Source: Sphingomonas swuensis
GTDB lineage: Bacteria; Pseudomonadota; Alphaproteobacteria; Sphingomonadales; Sphingomonadaceae
Direction: 5' to 3'
DNA: 64,000 nt
Assembly: GCF_039538045.1 (NCBI RefSeq)
Contig: NZ_BAABBQ010000001.1
Location: 952,001 to 1,016,000 of the forward strand
The number at the start of each line of letters is the position of its first letter. The stretch's first letter is position 1. Below, piece by piece: positions 33,091 through 43,187 of this stretch. Under the pieces are notes generated by a model, which made no database searches, had not been told where the DNA came from, and saw nothing but the letters and a program-made list of their open reading frames with translations. The position numbers and the translations under genes are program-made.

Positions 33091-34504
33091 GCCGGGCGAA
33101 CAGCCCGCCGAGGTCCTCGCTCTCCTCCAGCGTGATCCGACCGCCGTAGATCTCGGCGACGTCGCGGACGATGGCGAGGCCGAGGCCGGTGCCGGGCTTG
33201 CCGGTGGTGTCGAGCCGCTTGCCGCGGGTGAACAGTTCGTCGCGCTGGGTCGCCGGGATGCCAGGCCCGTCGTCCTCGATCATGATGTCGACGAAGGGCG
33301 CCGAGACCTCGACCGTGACGAAGACCCGCCCGGAGCCATATTTCGCGGCATTCTCGACGAGGTTGCCGAGCATCTCGTCGAGATCCTGGCGTTCGACCCG
33401 GACCTCGGCGCGCTTGTCGCCGGCGATGTCGATGGTCGAGCCGGCGTGCATGGTGGTGACCGCGCGCTGGACCGCCTGGAGGCTGTCCCACACCGGCGCC
33501 CGGGCTTGGGCCGACGCGCGGCGACCGATCGCGCGGGCGCGGGCGAGGTGGTGGTCGACCTGGCGGCGCATGGTGGTCGCCTCGCGGCAGACGGTGTCGT
33601 GAAGCTCGGGATCGCGCGCGGTGGCGGCGTTGGTGATGACCGTGAGCGGGGTCTTGAGCGCGTGCGCGAGGTTGCCAGCGTGGCGCCGCGCCTCGTCGGC
33701 CTGTGCCTCATTGTGCGCGAGGAGCTGGTTGATCTCCTCGGTCAGCGGCTGGAGTTCGTCGGGGAAGTCGTCGGAGATGCGCGTCTTGGCGCCCGAGCGG
33801 ATCGCGATCACCTCGGAACGCACCCGGCGCAGCGGCCACAGGCCATAGACGGTCTGGAGCGCGGCGAGGATGATCAGCCCGAGGCCGAGGACCGCGAAGC
33901 TCCAGATGAGGACGGTGCGCAGCTCCTTGAGCTGGAGGTCGAGGTTCTCGCGGCTCTGCGCGACCTGGAAGCGCCACTTGACCGGCGAGCCGGGGATGAT
34001 GACGTCGCGCTCGACGATCCGCAGCGGCTCGTCGACGAACTGGTAGCTGTCGTAGGTCGCGGTATCGATCCGGCCCAACGCGGGCTCGACCTTGAGCCGC
34101 CGGTCCCACAGCGAGCGCGAGGGAAAGTCGGGGACGTCGGGGACTCGGCCGTCGGCGCCCGGGAGCGGCGAGATCTGGAAGTAGCTGCCCGAGTAGCTCT
34201 CGATGAAACGCTGGTCGGCGGGCGGGCGCGAGAAGCGGATCTCGCCGGTGGTGCCGATCTCGGAGGCGCCGATCATCGAGCGCATGACGAGTTCGAGGCT
34301 GTCGTCGAAACTGCGCACCAGGCTGTTGGTCAGCACCCGGTCGAGCGCGAAGCCGCCGGCGAACAGCAGGATCGAGATCCATACCGCCGCGACGACGATC
34401 ATTCGCCGGGTCAGCGAGCCGGTCCCGAGACGACGGGGACCGGTCGCAGGCCTTGAACCGCTTTCTTCGGAAGTCCCGGCCTTGGCCGGGACGGCGGCGT
34501 TCAT
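33071..34504 (-). CDS. Two-component sensor histidine kinase (EnvZ/PhoQ type)
   Basis: A 477-residue membrane kinase. Helix 1 is at 35-53 and helix 2 at about 198-221, bounding a 140-residue periplasmic sensor. HAMP-like sequence follows, then HisKA with H281 in AGNLAHALKTPLTV and an ATPase domain (NLVENAAKYG, EDDGPGIP, GTGLGLAI). ATG 34504 overlaps the stop of the response regulator (ATGA). The first 30 residues are unusual: codons 5-11 are written in a perfect REP-like palindrome, so the true N-terminus may be the Met at 35. Its 3' end overlaps the hybrid kinase gene by 20 bases (convergent). Confidence 0.9.
   Translation of the reverse strand: MNAAVPAKAGTSEESGSRPATGPRRLGTGSLTRRMIVVAAVWISILLFAGGFALDRVLTNSLVRSFDDSLELVMRSMIGASEIGTTGEIRFSRPPADQRFIESYSGSYFQISPLPGADGRVPDVPDFPSRSLWDRRLKVEPALGRIDTATYDSYQFVDEPLRIVERDVIIPGSPVKWRFQVAQSRENLDLQLKELRTVLIWSFAVLGLGLIILAALQTVYGLWPLRRVRSEVIAIRSGAKTRISDDFPDELQPLTEEINQLLAHNEAQADEARRHAGNLAHALKTPLTVITNAATARDPELHDTVCREATTMRRQVDHHLARARAIGRRASAQARAPVWDSLQAVQRAVTTMHAGSTIDIAGDKRAEVRVERQDLDEMLGNLVENAAKYGSGRVFVTVEVSAPFVDIMIEDDGPGIPATQRDELFTRGKRLDTTGKPGTGLGLAIVRDVAEIYGGRITLEESEDLGGLFARLSLPAG
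34473..34492. repeat. REP-like palindrome inside the kinase reading frame
   Basis: GTCCCGGCC-TT-GGCCGGGAC, a perfect 9-base stem, lies within the first dozen codons of the histidine kinase. The same kind of Pro-Ala-Lys-Ala-Gly coding palindrome is common as an intergenic repeat in alphaproteobacteria. Confidence 0.65.
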
Positions 34505-35163
34505 GCAGGCTCCTCGAGGCTGTAGCCGAGGCCGCGGATGGTGGTGATGACGTCGGGCCCGAGCTTCTTGCGGATGCGTGTCACGAATACCTCGATGGTG
34601 TTCGAATCGCGGTCGAAGTCCTGGTCGTAGATATGCTCGATCAGCTCGGTCCGGCTGACCACCTTGCCCTTGTGGTGCATGAGGTAGCTGAGGAGCTTAT
34701 ACTCCTGCGCGGTGAGCTTGACCGGCTCGCCGTCCTTGGTGACCTTGCCCGAGCGGGTATCGAGGCGGATGTCGCCGGCGATCAGCTCGGACGAGGCGTT
34801 GCCCGAGGCGCGGCGGATCAGCGCGCGGAGGCGGGCGATCAGTTCCTCGGTCTGGAACGGCTTGGCGAGATAGTCGTCGGCACCGGCGTCGAGTCCGGCG
34901 ACCTTGTCCGACCAGCTGTCGCGGGCGGTGAGGACGAGCACCGGCATGCGCCGCCCTTCCTTGCGCCAGCGGTCGAGCACGGTCAGTCCGTCGACCTCGG
35001 GCAGGCCGAGGTCGAGGACGACCGCGTCATAGCTTTCGGTCTGGCCGAGATAATGGCCGTCCTCGCCGTCGGTGGCGAGGTCGACCGCATAGCCCGCGCC
35101 CTCGAGGGTCGAGCGAAGCTGGCGGCCCAGCGAAGGTTCGTCTTCGACGATCAGCACGCGCAT
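34501..35163 (-). CDS. OmpR/PhoB-family response regulator
   Basis: A 220-residue regulator. The receiver has E7/D8, phosphoacceptor D51 (VVLDLGLPEVDG), T in LTARDSW and K in YLAKPF. The C-terminal winged helix is typical (LTAQEYKLLSYLMHHKGKVVSRTELIEHIY, VFVTRIRKKLG, IRGLGYSL). ATG 35163 is chosen because the receiver starts MRVLIVEDE; a longer start at 35196 adds an unstructured leader. It is coupled to the kinase downstream, and a small PepSY-like gene precedes it, so the three may be one operon. Confidence 0.93.
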   Translation of the reverse strand: MRVLIVEDEPSLGRQLRSTLEGAGYAVDLATDGEDGHYLGQTESYDAVVLDLGLPEVDGLTVLDRWRKEGRRMPVLVLTARDSWSDKVAGLDAGADDYLAKPFQTEELIARLRALIRRASGNASSELIAGDIRLDTRSGKVTKDGEPVKLTAQEYKLLSYLMHHKGKVVSRTELIEHIYDQDFDRDSNTIEVFVTRIRKKLGPDVITTIRGLGYSLEEPA

Positions 35164-35242
35164 CGATGTGTTTCTCCCTTTTGAGGACCTTAACACATCC
35201 CAAGATGAACGGTTGCTTTGGCGAAATGAAGCCTTGCGACGA

Positions 35243-35533
35243 CTACTCGCCGCTGCGCCCGACGATCCGGCCGCTGGCGGCGTCGACGTCGATCCAGATC
35301 ACCCGGCCGCCGCGCATGAACTTGAGGCGGTAGGTCGAGCCGTTGAATTCAGGTCCGAGATAGTCGGCGCCGCCCATTCGGGGCAGCACGCGCCGCTCGA
35401 TCATCGGCAGGGGCATCGAACGTCCCTTACGGGTCGCCTCGAACGCACGATCCTGGTCGCGCGGACGCTCGAGCGCCGCGGCCGGGGTGGTGACGGCCAG
35501 GGCCGCCAGGAACAGGGTGAACAGGCTACGCAT
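35243..35533 (-). CDS. Small secreted PepSY-like protein
   Basis: A 96-residue exported protein. Signal peptide at 1-20 (LFTLFLAALAVTTPAAA). The mature part ends YRLKFMRGGRVIWIDVDAASGRIVGRSGE, which follows the PepSY pattern of a strand, basic turn and V-D-A-x-x-G-x-I/V motif. PepSY proteins are often encoded beside two-component systems and may act in their sensing or in protease inhibition. It lies 80 bases upstream of the response regulator on the same strand. Confidence 0.75.
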   Translation of the reverse strand: MRSLFTLFLAALAVTTPAAALERPRDQDRAFEATRKGRSMPLPMIERRVLPRMGGADYLGPEFNGSTYRLKFMRGGRVIWIDVDAASGRIVGRSGE

Positions 35534-35580
35534 GTCGAGGGGACTTGTAGCACAAGGATTTGAATAGCTTGTGAACCGTC

Positions 35581-35967
35581 TCACGCGGGCCGCACGGGTT
35601 GCCACAGTTCGATCGCATTCCCCTCGGGATCGTGGACCCGGGCGAAGCGGCCGACTTCGGGACTGTTCCACCCGTCCTTGGTGATGACCTCCACTCCGGC
35701 GGCCGCGAGCCTGTCGCACAGCGCGTCGAGGTCGGAGACTCGGAAGTTGACCATCGCCTGCTTGTCGTCGGGGAAGTAATCGGAGTCGGCCTTGAACGGT
35801 TCGAACACCATCGGCCCGCCCTTGGTGTACCAGAGCCACTCGTTGGACTGCCCCTGGTCGTCGGTGCCGCAGCCGCTGCCGACGCCGAGGTGATCGCGGT
35901 ACCAGCTCTTGAGGGCCGCGGGGTCCCTGGCCCGGAAGAAGTACCCGCCCATGCCGACTACCGTCAT
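35581..35967 (-). CDS. Glyoxalase/bleomycin-resistance (VOC) family protein
   Basis: A 128-residue single VOC-fold protein. It begins GMGGYFFRARDPAALKSWYRDHLGV and ends RFARVHDPEGNAIELWQP, the signature of VOC metalloenzymes; Glu of IELWQ and an early residue are likely metal ligands. Substrate unknown. ATG 35967 has GGGAGA upstream; a longer start has none. No functional link to neighbours. Confidence 0.85.
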   Translation of the reverse strand: MTVVGMGGYFFRARDPAALKSWYRDHLGVGSGCGTDDQGQSNEWLWYTKGGPMVFEPFKADSDYFPDDKQAMVNFRVSDLDALCDRLAAAGVEVITKDGWNSPEVGRFARVHDPEGNAIELWQPVRPA

Positions 35968-36052
35968 CACTTTTCTCCCGGCAGCGAGGATTGCTCCGCC
36001 CGGCCGCAGCCTAAGTGATGACGCGGAGCGATGCACTGCCTAAGTGGCGGGC

Positions 36053-37834
<1,782 letters not shown>

Positions 37835-38969
37835 GCGGCAGGGGCGGCACGAGCCGTCCCGAGCATTCGCGCAGGGTGGCGGGCTTGGCCGCGGTCAGCG
37901 CCCGTGGCTTTGGCGGGCCGGTCGGCGAGATCCGCTCGGCGGTGATCCCGCGGGCAGCGAGCGTGTCGAGCAGCGAGCCCTTGCCCCGCAGGTGCGCGGC
38001 ACCGACGACGACGAGCCGAGACCCAGGCTTCTGCAGGTGCTTTTCGACCTCGGGCACCCAGGCCTGGTTGCGGGCGTCGAGCAGGATCTGGCGAAGCTCA
38101 GGCGGAAGGCCGCTTTCGCTCGGGTCGGCCGCTTCCTCTCCCCGCGCCCAGCGGTGGAAGGTCGCGAGCAGGTCGGCCGACGTGCGGGTGGTGCCGATCT
38201 GGTCGAGCGCCTGGTCGAGCATCGCCTGCTGGACGGGCGCGGGCATCGCGCCGACCTTGTCGAACACCGCCTGGCCGTCCTCGAGCCCCGCCAGCGGTTT
38301 GCGCTTGAGGCGGAAATCGATCTCGAGCTGCGTCTCGACGCCTCTGCCAAGGGTCACGTCGGTTCGGCCGGCGATGCCGCCGATGGTGAAGGCAGCGAGC
38401 CAGCTCGGCATCCGGTCGATCATTTCGACGACGGGTCGCGGACCCATGGCGGCCATGCCGAGCCATTTTGCCAGCCGCTCGCCCCGGAGGCGGTCGCGCA
38501 GGGGCGGATGGGGGCTGGGCGTCGTCGGAGTCGGCGCGAAGGGATTGAGGGCGTCGGGGCGCTTGCCCGCACTTTCGGTGATCAGCATGTCCGAGACGGC
38601 GATCACTTCGTCGAGCTGCTTGCTGCGCCAGTCGAAGCCGGGTGGGAGGATGTGGATGGAGCCGAGCAGGTAGAGGGTCGTGTCGGAATCGCGAATGCGG
38701 AAGAGCGGCGGCTGCGGGAGATAGTCCTGGCCGTAGAAGGCGCGCTGGCAGGCGATAACCTCGGCGGCGCTGCGCGCCGGAGCGGGAGCTGGAGCGACGA
38801 CGATCCGCGGCGGCGCGACGACGGTGACGACCGGCGGCGGCACCGGGGTGGCCTGGCCGAGGAGAAGGGCGGCGAGCGCCGCGGACTGGACCACACTCAT
38901 GCAAGCACCCCCAACCGGCTCCGGGCGGAGCGCGCTTATCCTATGGCGGGTGCCGGGCGGCGCAAGAGC

Positions 38970-39983
38970 CTAGAAGAGGGTGGTGATCCCGTAGATGATC
39001 GCGGCGACCGCGGCGCTTGCGGGAATGGTGATCAGCCAGGCCATGACCACGCTCTGCGCGACACCCCAGCGGACCGCGCTGGCGCGGCGGGCGACGCCGG
39101 CACCGATGATCGCGCCGGTGATGGTGTGGGTGGTCGAGACGGGAATGCCGAACAGGCTCGCGCCGAACAGCATGACCGAGCCGCCGGTCGAGGCGGCGAA
39201 GCCCTGGTGCTGGTCGAGCTTCGTGATCCGGCTGCCCATCGTCTCGATGATCTTCCACCCGCCGGTCAGCGTTCCGAGACCGATCGCGATGTAGCAGCTG
39301 ATCGCGACCCAGTGGGGAACGTGGAAGTCGCCGCTGAGATAGCCGGTCGAGAAGAGGAGCACGGTGATGATGCCCATCGTCTTCTGCGCGTCGTTGAGGC
39401 CGTGGCCGAGCGAGTAGGCGGCCGAAGAGACGAGGTGGAGGCGGCGGAAGGCCTTGTCGGCGCCGCGGTTGGAGGCGACCCGCGCGAGCCAGCTCGACAG
39501 CAGCATGACGATCATCGCCATGGCGAGGCCGAGCAGCGGCGCGAGCGGGATGAAGGCGAGGGTCTTGGTGACGCCGTTCCACTGGATGGTGTCGAGCCCG
39601 GCCGAGGCAAGGCCGGCGCCGACGATCCCGCCGACCAGCGCATGGCTCGACGAAGAGGGAATGCCCTTGAGCCAGGTGACGACATTCCAGAACATCGCCC
39701 CGATCAGCGCCGCGAACACCACCGAGGGGGTGACGAGGTCCTTGTCGATCAGGCCCTTGCCGACGGTATCGGCGACCTTGTGCAGCGCCGGGAAAGCGAG
39801 CGTCAGGAAGTAAGCGGCGAAGTTGAAGAAGGCGGCGAAGGCGACCGCCTGGACGGGTCCCAGGAGCCGCGTCGCGACCACGGTGGCGATCGAATTGGCG
39901 GCGTCGTGGAGTCCGTTCAGGAAGTCGAACGCCAGCGCGACGATGATCAGCCCCACCAGCAGGGGCAGCGCGAGCTCGTGCAT
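38970..39983 (-). CDS. pit: Inorganic phosphate transporter, PiT family
   Basis: A 337-residue polytopic membrane protein with about ten helices. The PiT signatures appear twice: FDFLNGLHDAANSIATVVATR near the N-terminus and YSLGHGLNDAQKTMG in the second half. PiT carriers move metal-phosphate with protons at low affinity. It follows the DUF47 gene by 12 bases, the standard regulator-transporter pair, and all are probably transcribed from the Pho-box promoter at 41.18 kb. Confidence 0.93.
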   Translation of the reverse strand: MHELALPLLVGLIIVALAFDFLNGLHDAANSIATVVATRLLGPVQAVAFAAFFNFAAYFLTLAFPALHKVADTVGKGLIDKDLVTPSVVFAALIGAMFWNVVTWLKGIPSSSSHALVGGIVGAGLASAGLDTIQWNGVTKTLAFIPLAPLLGLAMAMIVMLLSSWLARVASNRGADKAFRRLHLVSSAAYSLGHGLNDAQKTMGIITVLLFSTGYLSGDFHVPHWVAISCYIAIGLGTLTGGWKIIETMGSRITKLDQHQGFAASTGGSVMLFGASLFGIPVSTTHTITGAIIGAGVARRASAVRWGVAQSVVMAWLITIPASAAVAAIIYGITTLF

Positions 39984-39995
39984 CAGGCCCGGACC

Positions 39996-40646
39996 TCAGG
40001 CATGGTCGATGACGATGCCGTCAATCTCGTTCGCAACATCCTCGAACGCGTCGACGATGCGCTCGAGATGCTTGTAGATCTCGCGCCGGACGGTGAACTG
40101 CATCGCGCCCGCGGGATCGTTGCCGAAGCGGCCGAAGGCGCTCTTGAGGCCGGCGCGGTGGGTCTCGTCGGCATGCCCTTCCATCCGCACCATGCGCTCG
40201 GTCAGCTCGTGCAGGCGCGAGGCGTTGGGGGAGATGTCGCGGAGCAGCGGCAGCGCCTCGGCCATCAGCCGGCCGCTGTCGATGATGATCGCGACCATGT
40301 CCTTCATCTCGGGCTCGATCTGGGTGAAATCGTAGAGATCGACCGCGTTGGCGGCGGCCTGCATCTCGTCGATCGCATCGTCCATCGCGCCGATCAGCGA
40401 GGTGATCGCGCCGCGGTCGAACGGCGTGAGGAAGGTCCGGCGGACGGTCGACAGAGTCTCGCGGATGATCTCGTCGGCGTCGCTCTCGCGTTCGTTGATC
40501 TCGCGGATATGCTCGGCGCGGGCACTGCCGCCGTCGAACAGCCGGCCGAGTGCCTTGGAGGCGCCGCACACGCTCTGCGCGTGGGCTTCGAACAGTTCGA
40601 AGAAATTGCCCGTCTGGGGCAGCAGTTTCTGAAACCAGGCAAACAT
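39996..40646 (-). CDS. DUF47 (PhoU-like) phosphate-transport regulator
   Basis: A 216-residue all-helical protein: MFAWFQKLLPQTGNFFELFEAHA, INERESDADEIIRETLSTVRRTFLTPFDRGAI, DDAIDEM. The E/D-x-x-x-D pattern of PhoU-like metal-binding helices is present. DUF47 proteins accompany Pit transporters and modulate them. The ATG at 40646 has AAGGG upstream. Oddly, the preceding Nudix frame runs into it without any stop, so a fused product is possible as well as this one. Confidence 0.88.
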   Translation of the reverse strand: MFAWFQKLLPQTGNFFELFEAHAQSVCGASKALGRLFDGGSARAEHIREINERESDADEIIRETLSTVRRTFLTPFDRGAITSLIGAMDDAIDEMQAAANAVDLYDFTQIEPEMKDMVAIIIDSGRLMAEALPLLRDISPNASRLHELTERMVRMEGHADETHRAGLKSAFGRFGNDPAGAMQFTVRREIYKHLERIVDAFEDVANEIDGIVIDHA

Positions 40647-41126
40647 GGGTCCAACCCTTGATCGTTCGGCGACGACGGAGAAGAGGCTCCGGCGACGGGC
40701 GGCGGCATTGAATTCGGCGGCGTTGAAGGAGCGGATGAGGTCGGAGAGGTCCGGTTCCTCGACCAGGTCGGCGGCTTCGGCGAGCGTGCACCAGCGGCGG
40801 GTCCGCTCGCCCGCTTCCTTCCAGTCGTCCATCTCCTCGCTGACCGAAAGTGGATAGACGTCGACATCGAACATCAGGCTGGCGCCGGTCTTGCGGCGCT
40901 TGCGGTAGCGGAAGGAGCCCAGCGGCACCGGGCAGATCGCGCCTCGGACGCCCGCTTCCTCCTCGGCCTCGAGCGCGGCGGCGACGTGCGGCGAGGTCCC
41001 GCCGGGCTGGTTGCCCTTGGGGATGACCCAGCGCTTGCTCTCACGCGAGGTGACGAGCAGCACGCTTACCGGTGCGTCGAGGTTCGCTCCCCGCGCGCGG
41101 TAGGGAAGGGCGGCAATCTGGCGAAT
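40647..41126 (-). CDS. Nudix-domain protein, in frame with DUF47 (no stop)
   Basis: A 160-codon Nudix domain beginning IRQIAALPYR. The core is SKRWVIPKGNQPGGTSPHVAAALEAEEEAGV written across the Nudix box: glycine and the EEE metal-binding run are kept, but the usual Arg is Leu and the first Glu of the box is Thr. The type resembles small inositol-polyphosphate or diadenosine phosphate hydrolases. No ATG, GTG or TTG fits after the Pho box; ATT at 41126, with GGGGA upstream, is the best start, though an unseen error is possible. It runs in frame into DUF47. Confidence 0.6.
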
Positions 41127-41176
41127 GGAAGGTCCCCGGACCGCCCGCCGGCACGCCCAGGCGGCCGGTTCCAACG

Positions 41177-41194
41177 GTGACGGCGAGATGACAG
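41177..41194 (-). promoter_or_regulatory. Pho box upstream of the Nudix-DUF47-PiT operon
   Basis: On the minus strand the sequence reads CTGTCAT-CTCG-CCGTCAC, two 7-base PhoB half-sites with a 4-base spacer (11-base period), close to the consensus CTGTCAT-N4-CTGTCAT. It is oriented toward the phosphate transporter operon, about 50 bases upstream of the proposed start, with an AT-rich stretch just upstream. Confidence 0.65.
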
Positions 41195-41245
41195 AATTAT
41201 TACATTTTGCAAGCGAGGGCCGTGCGAGCGCTGCCGCGCGGAGGC

Positions 41246-43132
41246 TCAGTCGCCGATCAACCGCCCGCCGTCGAGTGCGCGGAGCCGGCGATGGAGCCAG
41301 CGGTTGCGCAGGCCCTTCTCCATCCCGGCGACGTCGCCGTGGGGAAGGAACAGGGGCATGAGTGCGTCGAGCAGCGCATTGGAGTCGTGACCGCGGCGTG
41401 CCTCGAACACGAACACCCGCTGGCAGCGGCCGTCGCTTTGGAGGCGACGCTCGCCCGCGACCAGCGTCTTGACGCCTTCCACAGCCGAGGCCGCGGCGAC
41501 CAGCCGGGCGAGGTCGGGCGGTGACAGCGACAGCGGCGCGAAGTGGTCGCCGCGTCCGAGCTTGTTGAACTCGCCCGAACTGCGCTTCTCCTGCTCCACG
41601 GCCTGCGCCCCGAGCGCACGGTAGCGCTCGACTGCGGCCTCGTCGTTGAGCGCGGCAAAGTCGGCGAGCGCGCCGTAGCCGACCTCGCCGAGACCGGGCC
41701 ACTCGGCGATTGCCTGCTCGGTCAACGCGACTCCTTCGGGATCGTCGCGGCCGAGCAGGATCATGCCGAGGTGGAAGCGGTTCGGTACCGCGCCGGGAAA
41801 GGCGCGGAGGATGCTGCGGCGGGCATCGATCCCGCCCTCGGTGCCGCCGACCTGCTCGGCGACCTCGACCAGAGCGTCGCAGTCGGGGGGCGAGGCCTCG
41901 CCCGTGTCGACCAGCGCGGTGAGCCGGTGACGCTCCTCGAGGAGCGCGGGAAGGTCGGCGTGGAAGGCGGTCCATGAGGGGTGGGCATTGTCCCACCACA
42001 TGCGGTCATAATGGTCGAGCAGCGCGTCGGCGGCGGGCCCGAGGAGGTCGAGCGCGGAGCCGGCGGTCTCGGGCAGGGGGGCGTCGGCCGCGACTCCGAG
42101 CGCCGCCAGCCGGTCCGACAGCGAGGGGTGAGTGTCGTCGAGGCCGGTCGGCCGGCGAAGCGCCCGGCGGATCGCCTGTTCGGCGCTCGAAGGATCGCCC
42201 GAGCTGTGCGGGCGGAAGGAGCGGAAGGGAAGCGCCGAGGGCTCGGCGCTGGTCCGGGCCTCGCTCCACAGCCGCTCCCAGTGATCCGAATAATGGTCCG
42301 CCGCGGCCTCGATCCGGAGCAGCGCGTGGCCGGCGGTGGCGGGCGAGGTGACCGAGGCGGCGACCCGGTCGGCTTCATATTCCTGCTGCCGCGCGAGGAC
42401 GAAGCTGTAGGCGTTGAACCAAGGTCCGTACCAGCGGAAGAAGCGGCCGAGCAGCGCCGCGGCAAAACCCGACTGAAGCCGCTCCGCCATCTGCATCCAG
42501 CGCATCCGGACCTTGTAGACGAAGGCCGCCCAGCGGCCGTGCCCGCCGACCGAGTGGCCGAATTCGTGGGCGATGATCGCGCGCAACTCGGCCGGGTCGA
42601 CGCTGCTCAGCAGCGGGATTCCGAGGGTGAGGATGTTGCGGGTGCCGAAGATCCACCAGCGCGCGGGCTGCGCCATCGAGGCGTTGAGATCGTCCGAGAC
42701 GTAGACCGCGTGGAGCGGGAATCCGCCGAGCTGGAGCCGGACCTCGTCGATCAGGGCGAACAGCTCGGGCGCGTCGTCGCGTTGCAGGAGCACCCCGCTC
42801 GGCCCGTCGTCGCGGACGATCATCGAGCGCAGGATGGCGAAGGCGAGCGCGCCCGCGACGAGGCCGAGCTTGACCTTGACGTAGGCCCCGCTCGACGAGC
42901 CGAACAGGCTCCAGGCACTGCCGACGACCACCGCCAGAAGCAGCCCGATGAGTGCGCCGACCACGACATAGCCGAGCAGGGCGGCGAGGATCACGCGTCG
43001 GCGGTAGGAGGCGGCGTCGCGCTCGGCGCTGCGGGTGAGGCGGGCGACCAGCGGGTGGTAGCGGCTGTCGATCCGGAAACCCGAATTCCAGTGATCCGCC
43101 GAACTGTCGAGACGCAGACTGCAGGAGACCAT
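41246..43132 (-). CDS. M48-family membrane metalloprotease
   Basis: A 628-residue protein. Two hydrophobic segments lie at about 48-72 and 86-104. The zinc motif HEFGH (IIAHEFGHSVGGHG) and the downstream Glu ligand motif EYEADR mark the M48 family (HtpX/Ste24-like). The C-terminal 270 residues form a helical region that may bind substrate. M48 proteases act in membrane protein quality control. It lies 55 bases downstream of PrsR on the same strand. Confidence 0.87.
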   Translation of the reverse strand: MVSCSLRLDSSADHWNSGFRIDSRYHPLVARLTRSAERDAASYRRRVILAALLGYVVVGALIGLLLAVVVGSAWSLFGSSSGAYVKVKLGLVAGALAFAILRSMIVRDDGPSGVLLQRDDAPELFALIDEVRLQLGGFPLHAVYVSDDLNASMAQPARWWIFGTRNILTLGIPLLSSVDPAELRAIIAHEFGHSVGGHGRWAAFVYKVRMRWMQMAERLQSGFAAALLGRFFRWYGPWFNAYSFVLARQQEYEADRVAASVTSPATAGHALLRIEAAADHYSDHWERLWSEARTSAEPSALPFRSFRPHSSGDPSSAEQAIRRALRRPTGLDDTHPSLSDRLAALGVAADAPLPETAGSALDLLGPAADALLDHYDRMWWDNAHPSWTAFHADLPALLEERHRLTALVDTGEASPPDCDALVEVAEQVGGTEGGIDARRSILRAFPGAVPNRFHLGMILLGRDDPEGVALTEQAIAEWPGLGEVGYGALADFAALNDEAAVERYRALGAQAVEQEKRSSGEFNKLGRGDHFAPLSLSPPDLARLVAAASAVEGVKTLVAGERRLQSDGRCQRVFVFEARRGHDSNALLDALMPLFLPHGDVAGMEKGLRNRWLHRRLRALDGGRLIGD

Positions 43133-43187
43133 GACTACCCCCGGAGCGGATGGTGCGCGAAGGACGCGCGTCGTGCAAGCGGGGGAG

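Noticed and set aside
37992-40661. An 889-codon rightward open frame
   Set aside because: Antisense to TraB, PiT and DUF47, all with strong family motifs. Arg/Gly/Glu-rich composition is typical of antisense in high-GC DNA.
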